A stretch of 58,593 nucleotides of DNA from Mesorhizobium hawassense (lineage in GTDB: Bacteria > Pseudomonadota > Alphaproteobacteria > Rhizobiales > Rhizobiaceae): contig NZ_QMBP01000028.1 of assembly GCF_003289945.1 (NCBI RefSeq), positions 1-58,593 on the forward strand. Direction: 5' to 3'. The position numbers and the translations under genes are program-made. Below, in pieces: positions 28,332-37,490 of the stretch (positions are counted from its first letter, which is position 1; every line of letters begins with the position of its first letter). The notes below the pieces were generated by a model. That model worked only from the letters and a program-made list of their open reading frames with translations, ran no database searches and was not told the DNA's origin.

Positions 28332-28395
28332 CGTGGTCTATCCTTCCAGATAGTGGCCCCTCGTTGGGGAGGGGTGGCCCACGGACGGCGATATG
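28332..28395 (-). promoter_or_regulatory. Structured serC leader (probable serC RNA motif)
   Basis: Read on the minus strand, a GAGGGG/CCCCTC-type hairpin (28357-28362 with 28369-28374) is followed by a second hairpin CTATC-TGGAAG-GATAG (28353-28338). The loop of the second contains the GGAAGG ribosome site seven to fifteen nt before the ATG. A conserved serC RNA motif is known upstream of alphaproteobacterial serC-serA; identity is inferred from position, orientation and the two hairpins. Confidence 0.7.
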
Positions 28396-28477
28396 CGCTT
28401 AGGCCTTCGGCGTCAAGAGCAAAGTTTTTGTCGCTGTCAGGATATTCCCTTGCTCAGCGGCTCGATCCGAAGTGAAA

Positions 28478-28500
28478 CGGCGGACCCATTGGATCCGCCG
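28478..28500 (-). terminator. Hairpin after the first outer-membrane gene
   Basis: CGGCGGA (28478-28484) and TCCGCCG (28494-28500) form the stem. On the minus strand it is followed by only a short T-run, so termination may be partial. Confidence 0.6.
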
Positions 28501-28524
28501 CTGACATTTCCCGGTCTGCTTCGC

Positions 28525-29298
28525 TTACCAGAGGTCGTAGCGCAAGCCGAGCTTGACCTGGTGGTTGCTGATGCCTTTGTGGACAGGAAACGAGTTCAGG
28601 CTCGCGGCGGTGATGTATTCCGCGTCGGGCGCGGAAAAATACTGATAGCCGAGGTCGATCAGCACGTTCTTCGAGACCTGATAGGCAAGACCGGCATTCA
28701 ACGTGTAGGCGAGGGAATATTTCGTCTTGGAGTTATGCTCTTCGAAGTCGTCGGAAGGGTCCCCGTTGTTGGTGAAATAGCTCGCCGAAAGATCGTATTT
28801 GCTGCGCACGATGCCGACGCCCGCGCCGATATAGGGCGTGACGCCCACATAGGTGCCGAGATCGACATAGCCATTGAGTATGGCCGAGATCGCATTGTTC
28901 TTGAGGTTGCCGGATGCCACGGTCTCCGTCGCCGGCGGTATGACCAAGCCAGTATCGTCGTAACTGAAGCTCTCCTTGTTGCCCGGCAGATAGCCTAGGT
29001 TGAGATCGGCGCGCAGGTAATCATTGAAGTGATAGCCGAAGCCGATGCTGGCAAAGTATGGATCTTCGCTCTCGCTGTGGCTCGCGGGCGTGAAGCTGAA
29101 ATCCTGGTCCTTGAAGGTCTTTTGCGCCAGGTAGGAAACATCGCCGCGCAGATACCAGCCCGAGCCGATTTCGACCGGCTGGTAGTCCGGTGCCTGGTCG
29201 ACATAGATCGGCGGATCGTAGTCGGCCGCGAGCGCCGGCGTCATCGGCAATAGGATGGCTGCGGCAAGCGCTGACGCGATACGCGATCTGGATATCAT
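28525..29298 (-). CDS. Outer-membrane beta-barrel protein (Omp25/RopB-like)
   Basis: 257 residues. The signal peptide (about 1-24, cleaved after PALA) is followed by ADYDPPIYVDQ and GSGWYLRGDVSY, the start typical of rhizobial 8-stranded outer-membrane proteins. Alternating aromatic strands follow (IGFGYHFNDYLRADLNLGY, YIGAGVGIVRSKYDLSA), and the C-terminal strand ends HQVKLGLRYDLW with a terminal aromatic residue recognised by BamA. It is a paralogue of the next gene upstream. Its promoter region holds a perfect TTAA-N7-TTAA CtrA-type site. Confidence 0.85.
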   Translation of the reverse strand: MISRSRIASALAAAILLPMTPALAADYDPPIYVDQAPDYQPVEIGSGWYLRGDVSYLAQKTFKDQDFSFTPASHSESEDPYFASIGFGYHFNDYLRADLNLGYLPGNKESFSYDDTGLVIPPATETVASGNLKNNAISAILNGYVDLGTYVGVTPYIGAGVGIVRSKYDLSASYFTNNGDPSDDFEEHNSKTKYSLAYTLNAGLAYQVSKNVLIDLGYQYFSAPDAEYITAASLNSFPVHKGISNHQVKLGLRYDLW

Positions 29299-29359
29299 GG
29301 TCCCCGGCTCCCGAGATTGGCGCCAGCCGCGAATGCGAGCGCCGTTTCAAGGTGCCATT

Positions 29360-29388
29360 GTTAACCATAGTGGTTAAGTGCGGGTTAA
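29360..29388 (-). promoter_or_regulatory. CtrA-type binding sites upstream of the first outer-membrane gene
   Basis: TTAA-GTGCGGG-TTAA at 29374-29388 is an exact CtrA consensus. A GTTAACCAT half-site at 29360-29368 pairs with TGGTTAA to form TTAACCA-TAG-TGGTTAA (29361-29377). The sites lie 62-90 bp before the start codon. Confidence 0.65.
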
Positions 29389-29445
29389 GGATAATGCTCC
29401 GTTACCGAATTGATTTTGATCGTATTTTACGGATGGCGCAGAAAG

Positions 29446-29475
29446 CGAAAGCCGCCCGGCTGATGCCGGGCGGCT
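29446..29475 (-). terminator. Terminator after the second outer-membrane gene
   Basis: Perfect 11-bp stem AGCCGCCCGGC (29450-29460) / GCCGGGCGGCT (29465-29475) with a TGAT loop, then a short T-run on the minus strand. Confidence 0.85.
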
Positions 29476-29503
29476 GACGAATTCAAGGATATACTGGAAG
29501 CGA

Positions 29504-30361
29504 TTACTTGGTGTAGATCGGTTCCGGTTCCGGCACGTAGGGCTCCGGTGGCGGAGCGCAGTCGGACTGGCCGCCGAACTGGTAGCGGAGACCGCCGCGC
29601 ACTTCATGCACGTTGATGCCACGATCGTAGCCGGGGCCGACGTTGCTGTCCGAAGCGTATTCGAACATCTTGCCGCCATTGATATGGCTGTAGCGGTAGC
29701 CGACATCCAGCTTGACGCGGTCAGTCAGGCAGTAGGACGCGCCGGCCATGAGCGCATAGGCGAAGCGCCAGCCCTTGCCGCCCTGATGGAAGAAGTCGCC
29801 GTCGGCGTCGCTGTTGTGAAGCGTGTCCCACTTGACCCAGGCGCCGCCGATACCGGCGCCGACATAGGGCGTGATGCCATGCCAGGTGCCGATGTCGACA
29901 TAGGCGTTGGCCAGCAGCAGCAGCGCGGAGTAGGACGAGGTGTCACTCGATACGCAAGGCGTGTTGGGAGCGGGCGTGTTGCAGAAGCCGCTGGTCGAGC
30001 CGTGGAAGTTCGAGCTGAACAGATAGTCGCCCGTCAAATCCGTGCGGAAGTGGTCGTCGATCTGGTAACCGATACCGGCACCGGCGGAGAAGGCGCCCTT
30101 CAGGCTGCCGGTGGCGAAGCTGCCCTGGATCTGCGGCGGTGTTGCGCTATAGGTCGTATAGTCGCCGCCGCCGAAGCGCGACCAATGATAGTCGATATCG
30201 CCGCGGATGTACCAGCCGCCGACGTTGACGGGCTGCGCTTCGACGATTGGCGGCGGTGCCTGCTCGACGGGCTGCGGTTCCGCGAGGTCGGCGGCGAGAG
30301 CCGGTCCGGCTACCCCCGCGAACAGCGCGGCAAACATTGCCATTCTTGCTGCCTTGAACAT
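29504..30361 (-). CDS. Outer-membrane beta-barrel protein, paralogue of its neighbour
   Basis: 285 residues. The signal peptide MFKAARMAMFAALFAGVAGP (cleavage after ALA, residue 23) precedes a Pro/Glu/Gln linker and the barrel start GGWYIRGDIDYHWSRFGGG. Barrel strands follow (GIGYQIDDHFRTDLTGDYLF, YVGAGIGGAWVKWD, VKLDVGYRYSHINGGKMF). Unusually the last strand EVRGGLRYQFGG is followed by a Pro/Glu-rich tail rather than ending at an aromatic residue. Start at ATG 30361 with AGGGGTGA upstream. A perfect CtrA-type site lies 79 bp before it. Confidence 0.85.
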   Translation of the reverse strand: MFKAARMAMFAALFAGVAGPALAADLAEPQPVEQAPPPIVEAQPVNVGGWYIRGDIDYHWSRFGGGDYTTYSATPPQIQGSFATGSLKGAFSAGAGIGYQIDDHFRTDLTGDYLFSSNFHGSTSGFCNTPAPNTPCVSSDTSSYSALLLLANAYVDIGTWHGITPYVGAGIGGAWVKWDTLHNSDADGDFFHQGGKGWRFAYALMAGASYCLTDRVKLDVGYRYSHINGGKMFEYASDSNVGPGYDRGINVHEVRGGLRYQFGGQSDCAPPPEPYVPEPEPIYTK

Positions 30362-30439
30362 TCTGTCACCCCTGAGAAGCCTCGGGACGACATCGCCCGA
30401 AGTTGATTGACCTCGGGTTTGGATAATGAATTGCAAAGG

Positions 30440-30470
30440 TTAAAAGCCGTTTAACCGTACCGATTAACCA
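30440..30470 (-). promoter_or_regulatory. CtrA-type binding sites upstream of the second outer-membrane gene
   Basis: TTAA-AAGCCGT-TTAA at 30440-30454 is an exact consensus match, with a further TTAACCA half-site at 30464-30470. Position is 79-109 bp before the start codon, where a CtrA-controlled promoter would lie. Confidence 0.65.
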
Positions 30471-30525
30471 CGAATCTATACAATTTTAGATGGAATCCCG
30501 TTGTCCGCAGGACGCGACCGTCAAC

Positions 30526-30550
30526 GAAAAAGCCCGCCTGGCGGCGGGCT
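30526..30550 (-). terminator. Terminator after glmM
   Basis: Stem AGCCCGCC (30531-30538) / GGCGGGCT (30543-30550), 4-nt loop, followed on the minus strand by a T-run (A-run 30527-30531), 31 nt past the glmM stop. Confidence 0.88.
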
Positions 30551-30580
30551 CGTCAATTTTGGGGGGCCACCGCGGCTGGC

Positions 30581-31933
30581 TCAGGCCGCGCTGCGGGTTT
30601 CCTGGAGGATGCCGACGATGTCGTTGACGACCGCCTCGACCAGCTGCGGATCGTCGCCCTCGGCCATGACGCGGATCAGCGGCTCGGTGCCGGAGGGCCG
30701 GATGACGAGGCGGCCGGACTTGCCGAGCCGGTTGCGTCCTTCCTCGATCGCCGCCTTGACCGGTGCTTCGTCCAGCGGCTTGCCGCCGGAGATGCGGACA
30801 TTCTTCAGGAGTTGCGGCACCGGCTCGAACTTCTTCGACAGCTCGCTGACCGGGCGGTTCTGCCGCTTGATGCAGGCCAGCACCTGCAGCGCCGAGACCA
30901 GGCCGTCGCCGGTGGTGGAGAAATCGGAAAGCACGATATGGCCGGACTGCTCGCCGCCGACATTCAAGCCATGCGCGCGCATGTGCTCCACGACATAGCG
31001 GTCGCCGACCTTGGTGCGGTGCAACTGCAGCTGCATGTCGCCGAGAAACCGCTCCAGGCCGAGATTGGACATCACGGTGGAGACGACGCCTCCCCCGGCC
31101 AGCCGTCCGCTCTGGTGCCAAGATTCGGCGATCAGCGCCATGATCTGGTCGCCATCGACGATCGCGCCGTTCTCGTCGACGATGACGACGCGATCGGCGT
31201 CGCCGTCGAGTGCGATGCCGATGTCGGCGCGCACCTCGTGCACCTTCTTCTGCAGGCCGGCCGGGTGCGTCGAGCCGCATTCCTTGTTGATGTTGAAGCC
31301 GTTCGGCTCGACGTTGATGGCAATGACCTCGGCGCCCAGTTCCCAAAGGGCCGCGGGCGCCACCTTGTAAGCGGCGCCATTGGCGCAATCGACGACGATC
31401 CTGAGACCCGACAGCGACATCGAGCGCGGCAGCGTGCGCTTGGCGAATTCGATATAGCGGTCATGCACGCCGTCGACGCGCTTGGCGCGGCCGAGCCCGT
31501 CGGAATCGGCAAGCGCCAGCTCGATGTCCTTTTCGAGCATGCCCTCGATGCGCTCCTCGATCTCGTCGGAAAGCTTGTAGCCGTCGGGCCCGAACAGCTT
31601 GATACCATTGTCGTAATAAGGATTGTGCGAGGCCGAGATCATGACGCCGATGTCGGCACGCAGCGAGCGCACCAGCATGGCGACGGCCGGCGTCGGAATC
31701 GGGCCGAGCAGGAAGACGTCCATTCCGGCGGCGCACAGGCCCGCCACCATGGCGTTCTCGATCATATAGCCGGAAAGCCGCGTATCCTTGCCGAGCACGA
31801 CGCGGTGACGATGGTTGCCGCGCTGAAAGGAGAGCCCGGCGGCCATGCCGACGCGCATCGCGACCTCGGCCGTCATCGGAAATTTGTTGGCGCGTCCGCG
31901 GATGCCGTCCGTGCCGAAATACTGACCTGCCAT
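30581..31933 (-). CDS. glmM: Phosphoglucosamine mutase
   Basis: 450 residues. It isomerises glucosamine-6-phosphate to glucosamine-1-phosphate for peptidoglycan and LPS precursors. The N-terminal FGTDGIRGRAN, the active-site phosphoserine S102 in VMISASHNPYYDNG, the metal loop DGDADR and the C-terminal phosphate-binding RPSGTEPLIRVM are all present. In Rhizobiales glmM normally follows ftsH; here two genes on the opposite strand (32300-33874) lie between them. Confidence 0.96.
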   Translation of the reverse strand: MAGQYFGTDGIRGRANKFPMTAEVAMRVGMAAGLSFQRGNHRHRVVLGKDTRLSGYMIENAMVAGLCAAGMDVFLLGPIPTPAVAMLVRSLRADIGVMISASHNPYYDNGIKLFGPDGYKLSDEIEERIEGMLEKDIELALADSDGLGRAKRVDGVHDRYIEFAKRTLPRSMSLSGLRIVVDCANGAAYKVAPAALWELGAEVIAINVEPNGFNINKECGSTHPAGLQKKVHEVRADIGIALDGDADRVVIVDENGAIVDGDQIMALIAESWHQSGRLAGGGVVSTVMSNLGLERFLGDMQLQLHRTKVGDRYVVEHMRAHGLNVGGEQSGHIVLSDFSTTGDGLVSALQVLACIKRQNRPVSELSKKFEPVPQLLKNVRISGGKPLDEAPVKAAIEEGRNRLGKSGRLVIRPSGTEPLIRVMAEGDDPQLVEAVVNDIVGILQETRSAA

Positions 31934-32299
31934 GTCCTTACAGTCCCCGTCGGTTTTCAGCCGCCCCTAGTGCCACGATTGGGCCGCATCCGATCATCAA
32001 ATTTCGTGATTATATATTACCATTCCTTAGAAAAACATTGTCGCGGGCGGTGCAAGTGATTCGACAGCCTATCACCACCTTCGACCTGGCGGCGCTAAAC
32101 CTGCCTGCGCCAGGCTTTTCGGCGCCTTATCCACCGGCAAAGCTTGGCTGCCAGCAAACCGCCAAGCAATTCATCACCTTATCGGGAGCAACACACTTTG
32201 TGAGGACATCCGCGCTGGAAGCATCTGGCGCAGCCGGAGATTGAGCGTTATTGATTTGGCATAGGGACACTTAATGGCGGCAGCAAGGGAGAAAACGCC
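31934..32299. other. Divergent promoter region of glmM and the Cys-repeat gene
   Basis: No gene supported in these 366 bp. It is AT-rich near 32000-32030 (TGATTATATATTACC), with a GCTTGGC...GCCAAGC inverted repeat near 32142-32167. No perfect CtrA or EcfG site was seen. Confidence 0.3.
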
Positions 32300-33175
32300 A
32301 TGCTTATTCATAGACTTGCAACATTGACGGGCCTCGCCGTCGCAGCCTTTTTCGTGGCGGCGCCCGCCAACGCGCTGACCATGGCCGAGTGCAGCACCAA
32401 GTATAACGCGGCCAAGGATGCGGGAACGCTCGCCGGCCAGACCTGGAACCAGTTCCGCAAGGCGCAGTGCGGCACCGATGCTTCCGCCGCGACCGACGCC
32501 AAGGCCGCAACCGATACGAAGGCGGCGACCGATACGAAGGCCGCTGACACCAAGCCCGCCAAGAAGACGAAGGCCGCCGCCGCTGCCGACGACACAGCCA
32601 AGGGCCTGAGCTCCAAGGAATGCAGCGCCAAGTACCAGGCTGCAAAGTCCGCCGGCACGCTGAACGGCATGAAGTGGAACGACTTCCGCAAGGCCGAGTG
32701 CGGCCCCGGCGCAACGGCCGCGGCTGCCGCCGCGCCCGCCACCGACACCAAGCCCGCCAAGACGACCAAGACGGCGACCGCGGCTGCCGACGGCGGCAAG
32801 GGCCTGACCATGGCCGAATGCAGCACCAAGTATCAGGCCGCGAAGACCGCCAACAAGCTGAACGGCATGAAGTGGAACGACTTCCGCAAGGCCGAATGCG
32901 GCGCCAATGCGGCCGACGACGACACCGTGCCGGCTCCGACGGAAGCCACCTACACCAGCGAACCGGCGAAGCCGTCCGTCGCCGCGCCGAAGGGTGTGAG
33001 CTTCCCGAAGGCGATCTCGCCGAAATTCGCCACCGAGACCCCTGCCAAGGGCCGCATGCACACCTGCCTCGAGCAGTACTATGCCAACAAGGATGCCAAC
33101 ACGCTGAACGGCCTGAAGTGGATCCAGAAGGGCGGCGGCTTCTACAGCCTCTGCAACGCCAAGCTGAAGAGCTGA
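32300..33175 (+). CDS. Secreted protein with four Cys-pair repeats (uncharacterised family)
   Basis: 291 residues, function unknown. A signal peptide (cleaved after ANA, residue 26) precedes three copies of a motif of the form C-x3-Y-x-AAK-x4-L-x-G-x2-W-x2-FRK-x2-C, each with exactly 25 residues between the two Cys. A C-terminal variant unit has 28 residues between Cys (LNGLKWIQKGGGFYSLC). The units are joined by Ala/Lys/Thr/Asp-rich linkers. The even, paired cysteines suggest one disulfide per unit in the periplasm. The ribosome site AAGGGAG precedes the ATG. A second, shorter relative follows. Confidence 0.85.
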   Translation: MLIHRLATLTGLAVAAFFVAAPANALTMAECSTKYNAAKDAGTLAGQTWNQFRKAQCGTDASAATDAKAATDTKAATDTKAADTKPAKKTKAAAAADDTAKGLSSKECSAKYQAAKSAGTLNGMKWNDFRKAECGPGATAAAAAAPATDTKPAKTTKTATAAADGGKGLTMAECSTKYQAAKTANKLNGMKWNDFRKAECGANAADDDTVPAPTEATYTSEPAKPSVAAPKGVSFPKAISPKFATETPAKGRMHTCLEQYYANKDANTLNGLKWIQKGGGFYSLCNAKLKS

Positions 33176-33197
33176 TCGCCTTAATTATTCGAAGAGG

Positions 33198-33233
33198 AAA
33201 GGCCCGCGCATCGCAATATGCGCGGGCCTTTTT
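33198..33233 (+). terminator. Terminator after the first Cys-repeat gene
   Basis: 14-bp stem AAAGGCCCGCGCAT (33198-33211) / ATGCGCGGGCCTTT (33218-33231), 6-nt loop, T-run. Confidence 0.93.
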
Positions 33234-33415
33234 GTTGCGCGCGAAAACGCCTGCGGCCTTGCTCGCATCTGCATAACGCGGGGCTGTCGGCATCATCGAT
33301 TCGTTCACGCTGCCCACCGCCAGGCCTATGGTAGTCGCAAAGATTCCAGTTGAACATACCAGGAACAAACAGTATACAAAAAGACATCGAACTTACTATC
33401 AATCAGGAGGGTCTT

Positions 33416-33874
33416 ATGTTCAGTTTGAAGTTGGCGGCGTTGACTGTGACGGCATTGGTCGCTTGGAACACCGCACCTGCAAGCGCACTGACGATGAAGG
33501 AATGCGGCGAGACCTATCGGGCAGCCAAGGAAGGCGGCACTCTGAACGGCATGGACTGGGCCGCTTTCCGCAAGGAGAAATGCGCGACGTCCGCCGCGGA
33601 GGGGGTCAGCGCGGATACGGTCAAAACCGCGGAGCAGCCGAAAAAGGAAACCAGCGCGGCGGTCGCCCCAACTGTAGCGCCGGCGGGCGTGACATTCCCG
33701 ACCAATCTCGCCGCCGAGTTCAAGACCGAAAAGCCCGCGAAGGCCCGGATGAAGACCTGCCTGCAGGGTTACCACGACAACAAGGAGGCGGGTACGTTGA
33801 ACGGCCTTCGCTGGATCCAGAAGGGCGGCGGTTACTACAGCCTCTGCAATGCGCGGCTGAAAGCTGAATCATAA
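33416..33874 (+). CDS. Secreted Cys-pair repeat protein, short paralogue
   Basis: 152 residues, function unknown. Same plan as the preceding gene but with a single 25-spaced unit (CGETYRAAKEGGTLNGMDW...C) and the 28-spaced C-terminal unit (LNGLRWIQKGGGYYSLC), joined by a Lys/Thr/Ala/Val linker. The signal peptide ends after ASA (about residue 23). A strong ribosome site (AGGAGGG) fixes the ATG at 33416. The strong terminator between the two genes implies separate transcripts, so this is a tandem duplication rather than one operon. It is convergent with ftsH. Confidence 0.85.
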   Translation: MFSLKLAALTVTALVAWNTAPASALTMKECGETYRAAKEGGTLNGMDWAAFRKEKCATSAAEGVSADTVKTAEQPKKETSAAVAPTVAPAGVTFPTNLAAEFKTEKPAKARMKTCLQGYHDNKEAGTLNGLRWIQKGGGYYSLCNARLKAES

Positions 33875-33931
33875 AAATCGAATACGGCGGATAAAGCGGT
33901 TCACCGTTTTTCCCGCAGACGTTGAGCCATC

Positions 33932-33953
33932 ATCCTCGGGCGTGTCCGAGGAT
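33932..33953. repeat. Short palindrome ATCCTCGG-N6-CCGAGGAT
   Basis: Perfect 8-bp arms at 33932-33939 and 33946-33953 in the ftsH-downstream gap. The CATCCTCGGG...CCGAGGATC form is a frequent rhizobial intergenic palindrome (from memory). Confidence 0.55.
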
Positions 33954-34015
33954 CTGCTGTCGGGCGATGTCTGGGCGCCAGGACGAGGGAAACCTTGCCT
34001 TGTCTCCGATTCCCA

Positions 34016-34048
34016 AACAAAAACGCCGCGGACCAAGCCGCGGCGTTT
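34016..34048 (-). terminator. Terminator after ftsH
   Basis: Perfect 11-bp stem AAACGCCGCGG (34021-34031) / CCGCGGCGTTT (34038-34048). Followed by TTTTTGTTT on the minus strand; probably bidirectional, also serving the short Cys-repeat gene. Confidence 0.88.
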
Positions 34049-34074
34049 CTCGATCAGTCTTTCGCGCACCAAGC

Positions 34075-36009
<1,935 letters not shown>

Positions 36010-36113
36010 CTATTGTCCCGTTGGCGTCCGCGCGCGGACCCGCGATGATGGATTAGCTTGGGCCTAACATAGGGAGAGCGCCTCCCCTTGCCAAGCAGAA
36101 CAGCACGTATCGG

Positions 36114-37490
36114 TTAAGCTTTCGCCCACCCTCGGCCACCATCATGGCCGAGGAATGGCGGCGCCACGGGCGGCGGCGCGCCGACAAGCACCCCGACGGC
36201 GGTGGCGGGCTCGAGGTCGAAGCACGGCAGGAAGCGCGCGAAAGGGGTCACGACCGGAGCAATGGAGACCGGTTGCGGGTCGGCTTTGCCGCCAGCAAAA
36301 TCAAGGCGTTCGACGCCGGACTCCAGCGAAGGCTCCGCGGCAAGCGCCGCGCGTGAAAGGCTTGCTGGAACAGCATCGCTCAACGGCGCTTGCCTGGCGG
36401 CGGCGGGCCCCAGCGGCGCGATCACCAAGCCGCCCAGCCTGTCGTTCAAAGTGATGCGTCTCCGATTGTCCCAAAACTCGTTGGTTGCCGGAGGGGCGGG
36501 AGCGGGCAGGTTGCGGTTCTCGCGGTGAAGGAAAATGCCGGTTCGGCGCGCGTCGACCGCCGTCCGCGACAATGTGGCGCGAAGCGAAGCCGACCGCAGA
36601 CGGGAAAGCAGCGCGGCGCAGCGCGCCTCGTCAGGGAGAAACGACACGCCGCCGACGGTCGCCAGCAGGATGCGCAGCGCGTAGATGGCCGCTTTCCCAT
36701 CGTCATGCGCAGCAAAATCGCGATCGAGGCGGATGAGGCCCGGAACCGACCTGCTGGCAAAGGCTTCGATCAGCACGGCGGCTCGATGGCCGAGGTCCTC
36801 GCGTTCGAGCGCTGCTTGCCCAGCCCTTGCCAGCGCTTCCGCGATGCGCTGCTCGCCATCGGGCAGCGCCAACGTCGCGCGCAGGCGCGGCCGCTCGAAG
36901 CGCGTATCGACATTGGTCGGATCCTCGATCCAGCCGATGTCGCGGCCGCGCAGCATTTCGCGCAATGCGGCGCGCCGGGCGCCGAGCAGCGGCCTGACGA
37001 TCCATGTCCGCCAGTCGTAAAGCGTGGCTGGCGCCATGCCGGCGAGACCGCGACCGTCATCGTCGCGCGCCAGCCGCATCAGCACCGTCTCCGCCTGGTC
37101 GTCGGCGGTGTGACCGGTCAGGATCAGCTTGATGCTTTCCGCTTCCGCCGCAGCGGCAAGCAGGTTGTAGCGCGCCGCGCGCGCCGCGGCCGCCAGCCCG
37201 GTCAGAGGTTTGTCGCCGCTCCAGGTGAGAATGCGATGCTCAATGCCGCGCTCGGCGCAGAAATTGGCGACCAGCCGCGCCTCGGCGGCAGAGCCCGGCC
37301 GCAAGCCATGATCGACCGTCACCGCGAGCAGTCTGGCGGCCGATGCAGTCCGGTCGAGATGATCTTTGAGAAGGAGGAGAAGGGCGGTCGAGTCGCTGCC
37401 GCCGGACACGGCCGCAACAGCGCCGGTCGAAAAGTCTAGGTCACGGAAAAGGCAGTCTGGAAGGTCGGATTTGGTATCGGGCGTCAGCAC
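36114..37490 (-). CDS. tilS: tRNA(Ile)-lysidine synthetase
   Basis: 458 residues. It attaches lysine to C34 of tRNA-Ile2 (CAU), making it read AUA. The PP-loop SGGSDST is at residues 29-35, and the N-terminal catalytic domain continues through LTGHTADDQAETVLMRLARD. The C-terminal part is poorly conserved, as usual. It starts with GTG, overlapping the end of cpoB by 7 nt, which implies translational coupling. Essential in most bacteria. Confidence 0.93.
   Translation of the reverse strand: MLTPDTKSDLPDCLFRDLDFSTGAVAAVSGGSDSTALLLLLKDHLDRTASAARLLAVTVDHGLRPGSAAEARLVANFCAERGIEHRILTWSGDKPLTGLAAAARAARYNLLAAAAEAESIKLILTGHTADDQAETVLMRLARDDDGRGLAGMAPATLYDWRTWIVRPLLGARRAALREMLRGRDIGWIEDPTNVDTRFERPRLRATLALPDGEQRIAEALARAGQAALEREDLGHRAAVLIEAFASRSVPGLIRLDRDFAAHDDGKAAIYALRILLATVGGVSFLPDEARCAALLSRLRSASLRATLSRTAVDARRTGIFLHRENRNLPAPAPPATNEFWDNRRRITLNDRLGGLVIAPLGPAAARQAPLSDAVPASLSRAALAAEPSLESGVERLDFAGGKADPQPVSIAPVVTPFARFLPCFDLEPATAVGVLVGAPPPVAPPFLGHDGGRGWAKA

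Noticed and set aside
32100..32244. Small gene in the glmM/Cys-repeat divergent gap
   Set aside because: No ribosome site and no similarity; the stretch contains an inverted repeat and likely promoter DNA.
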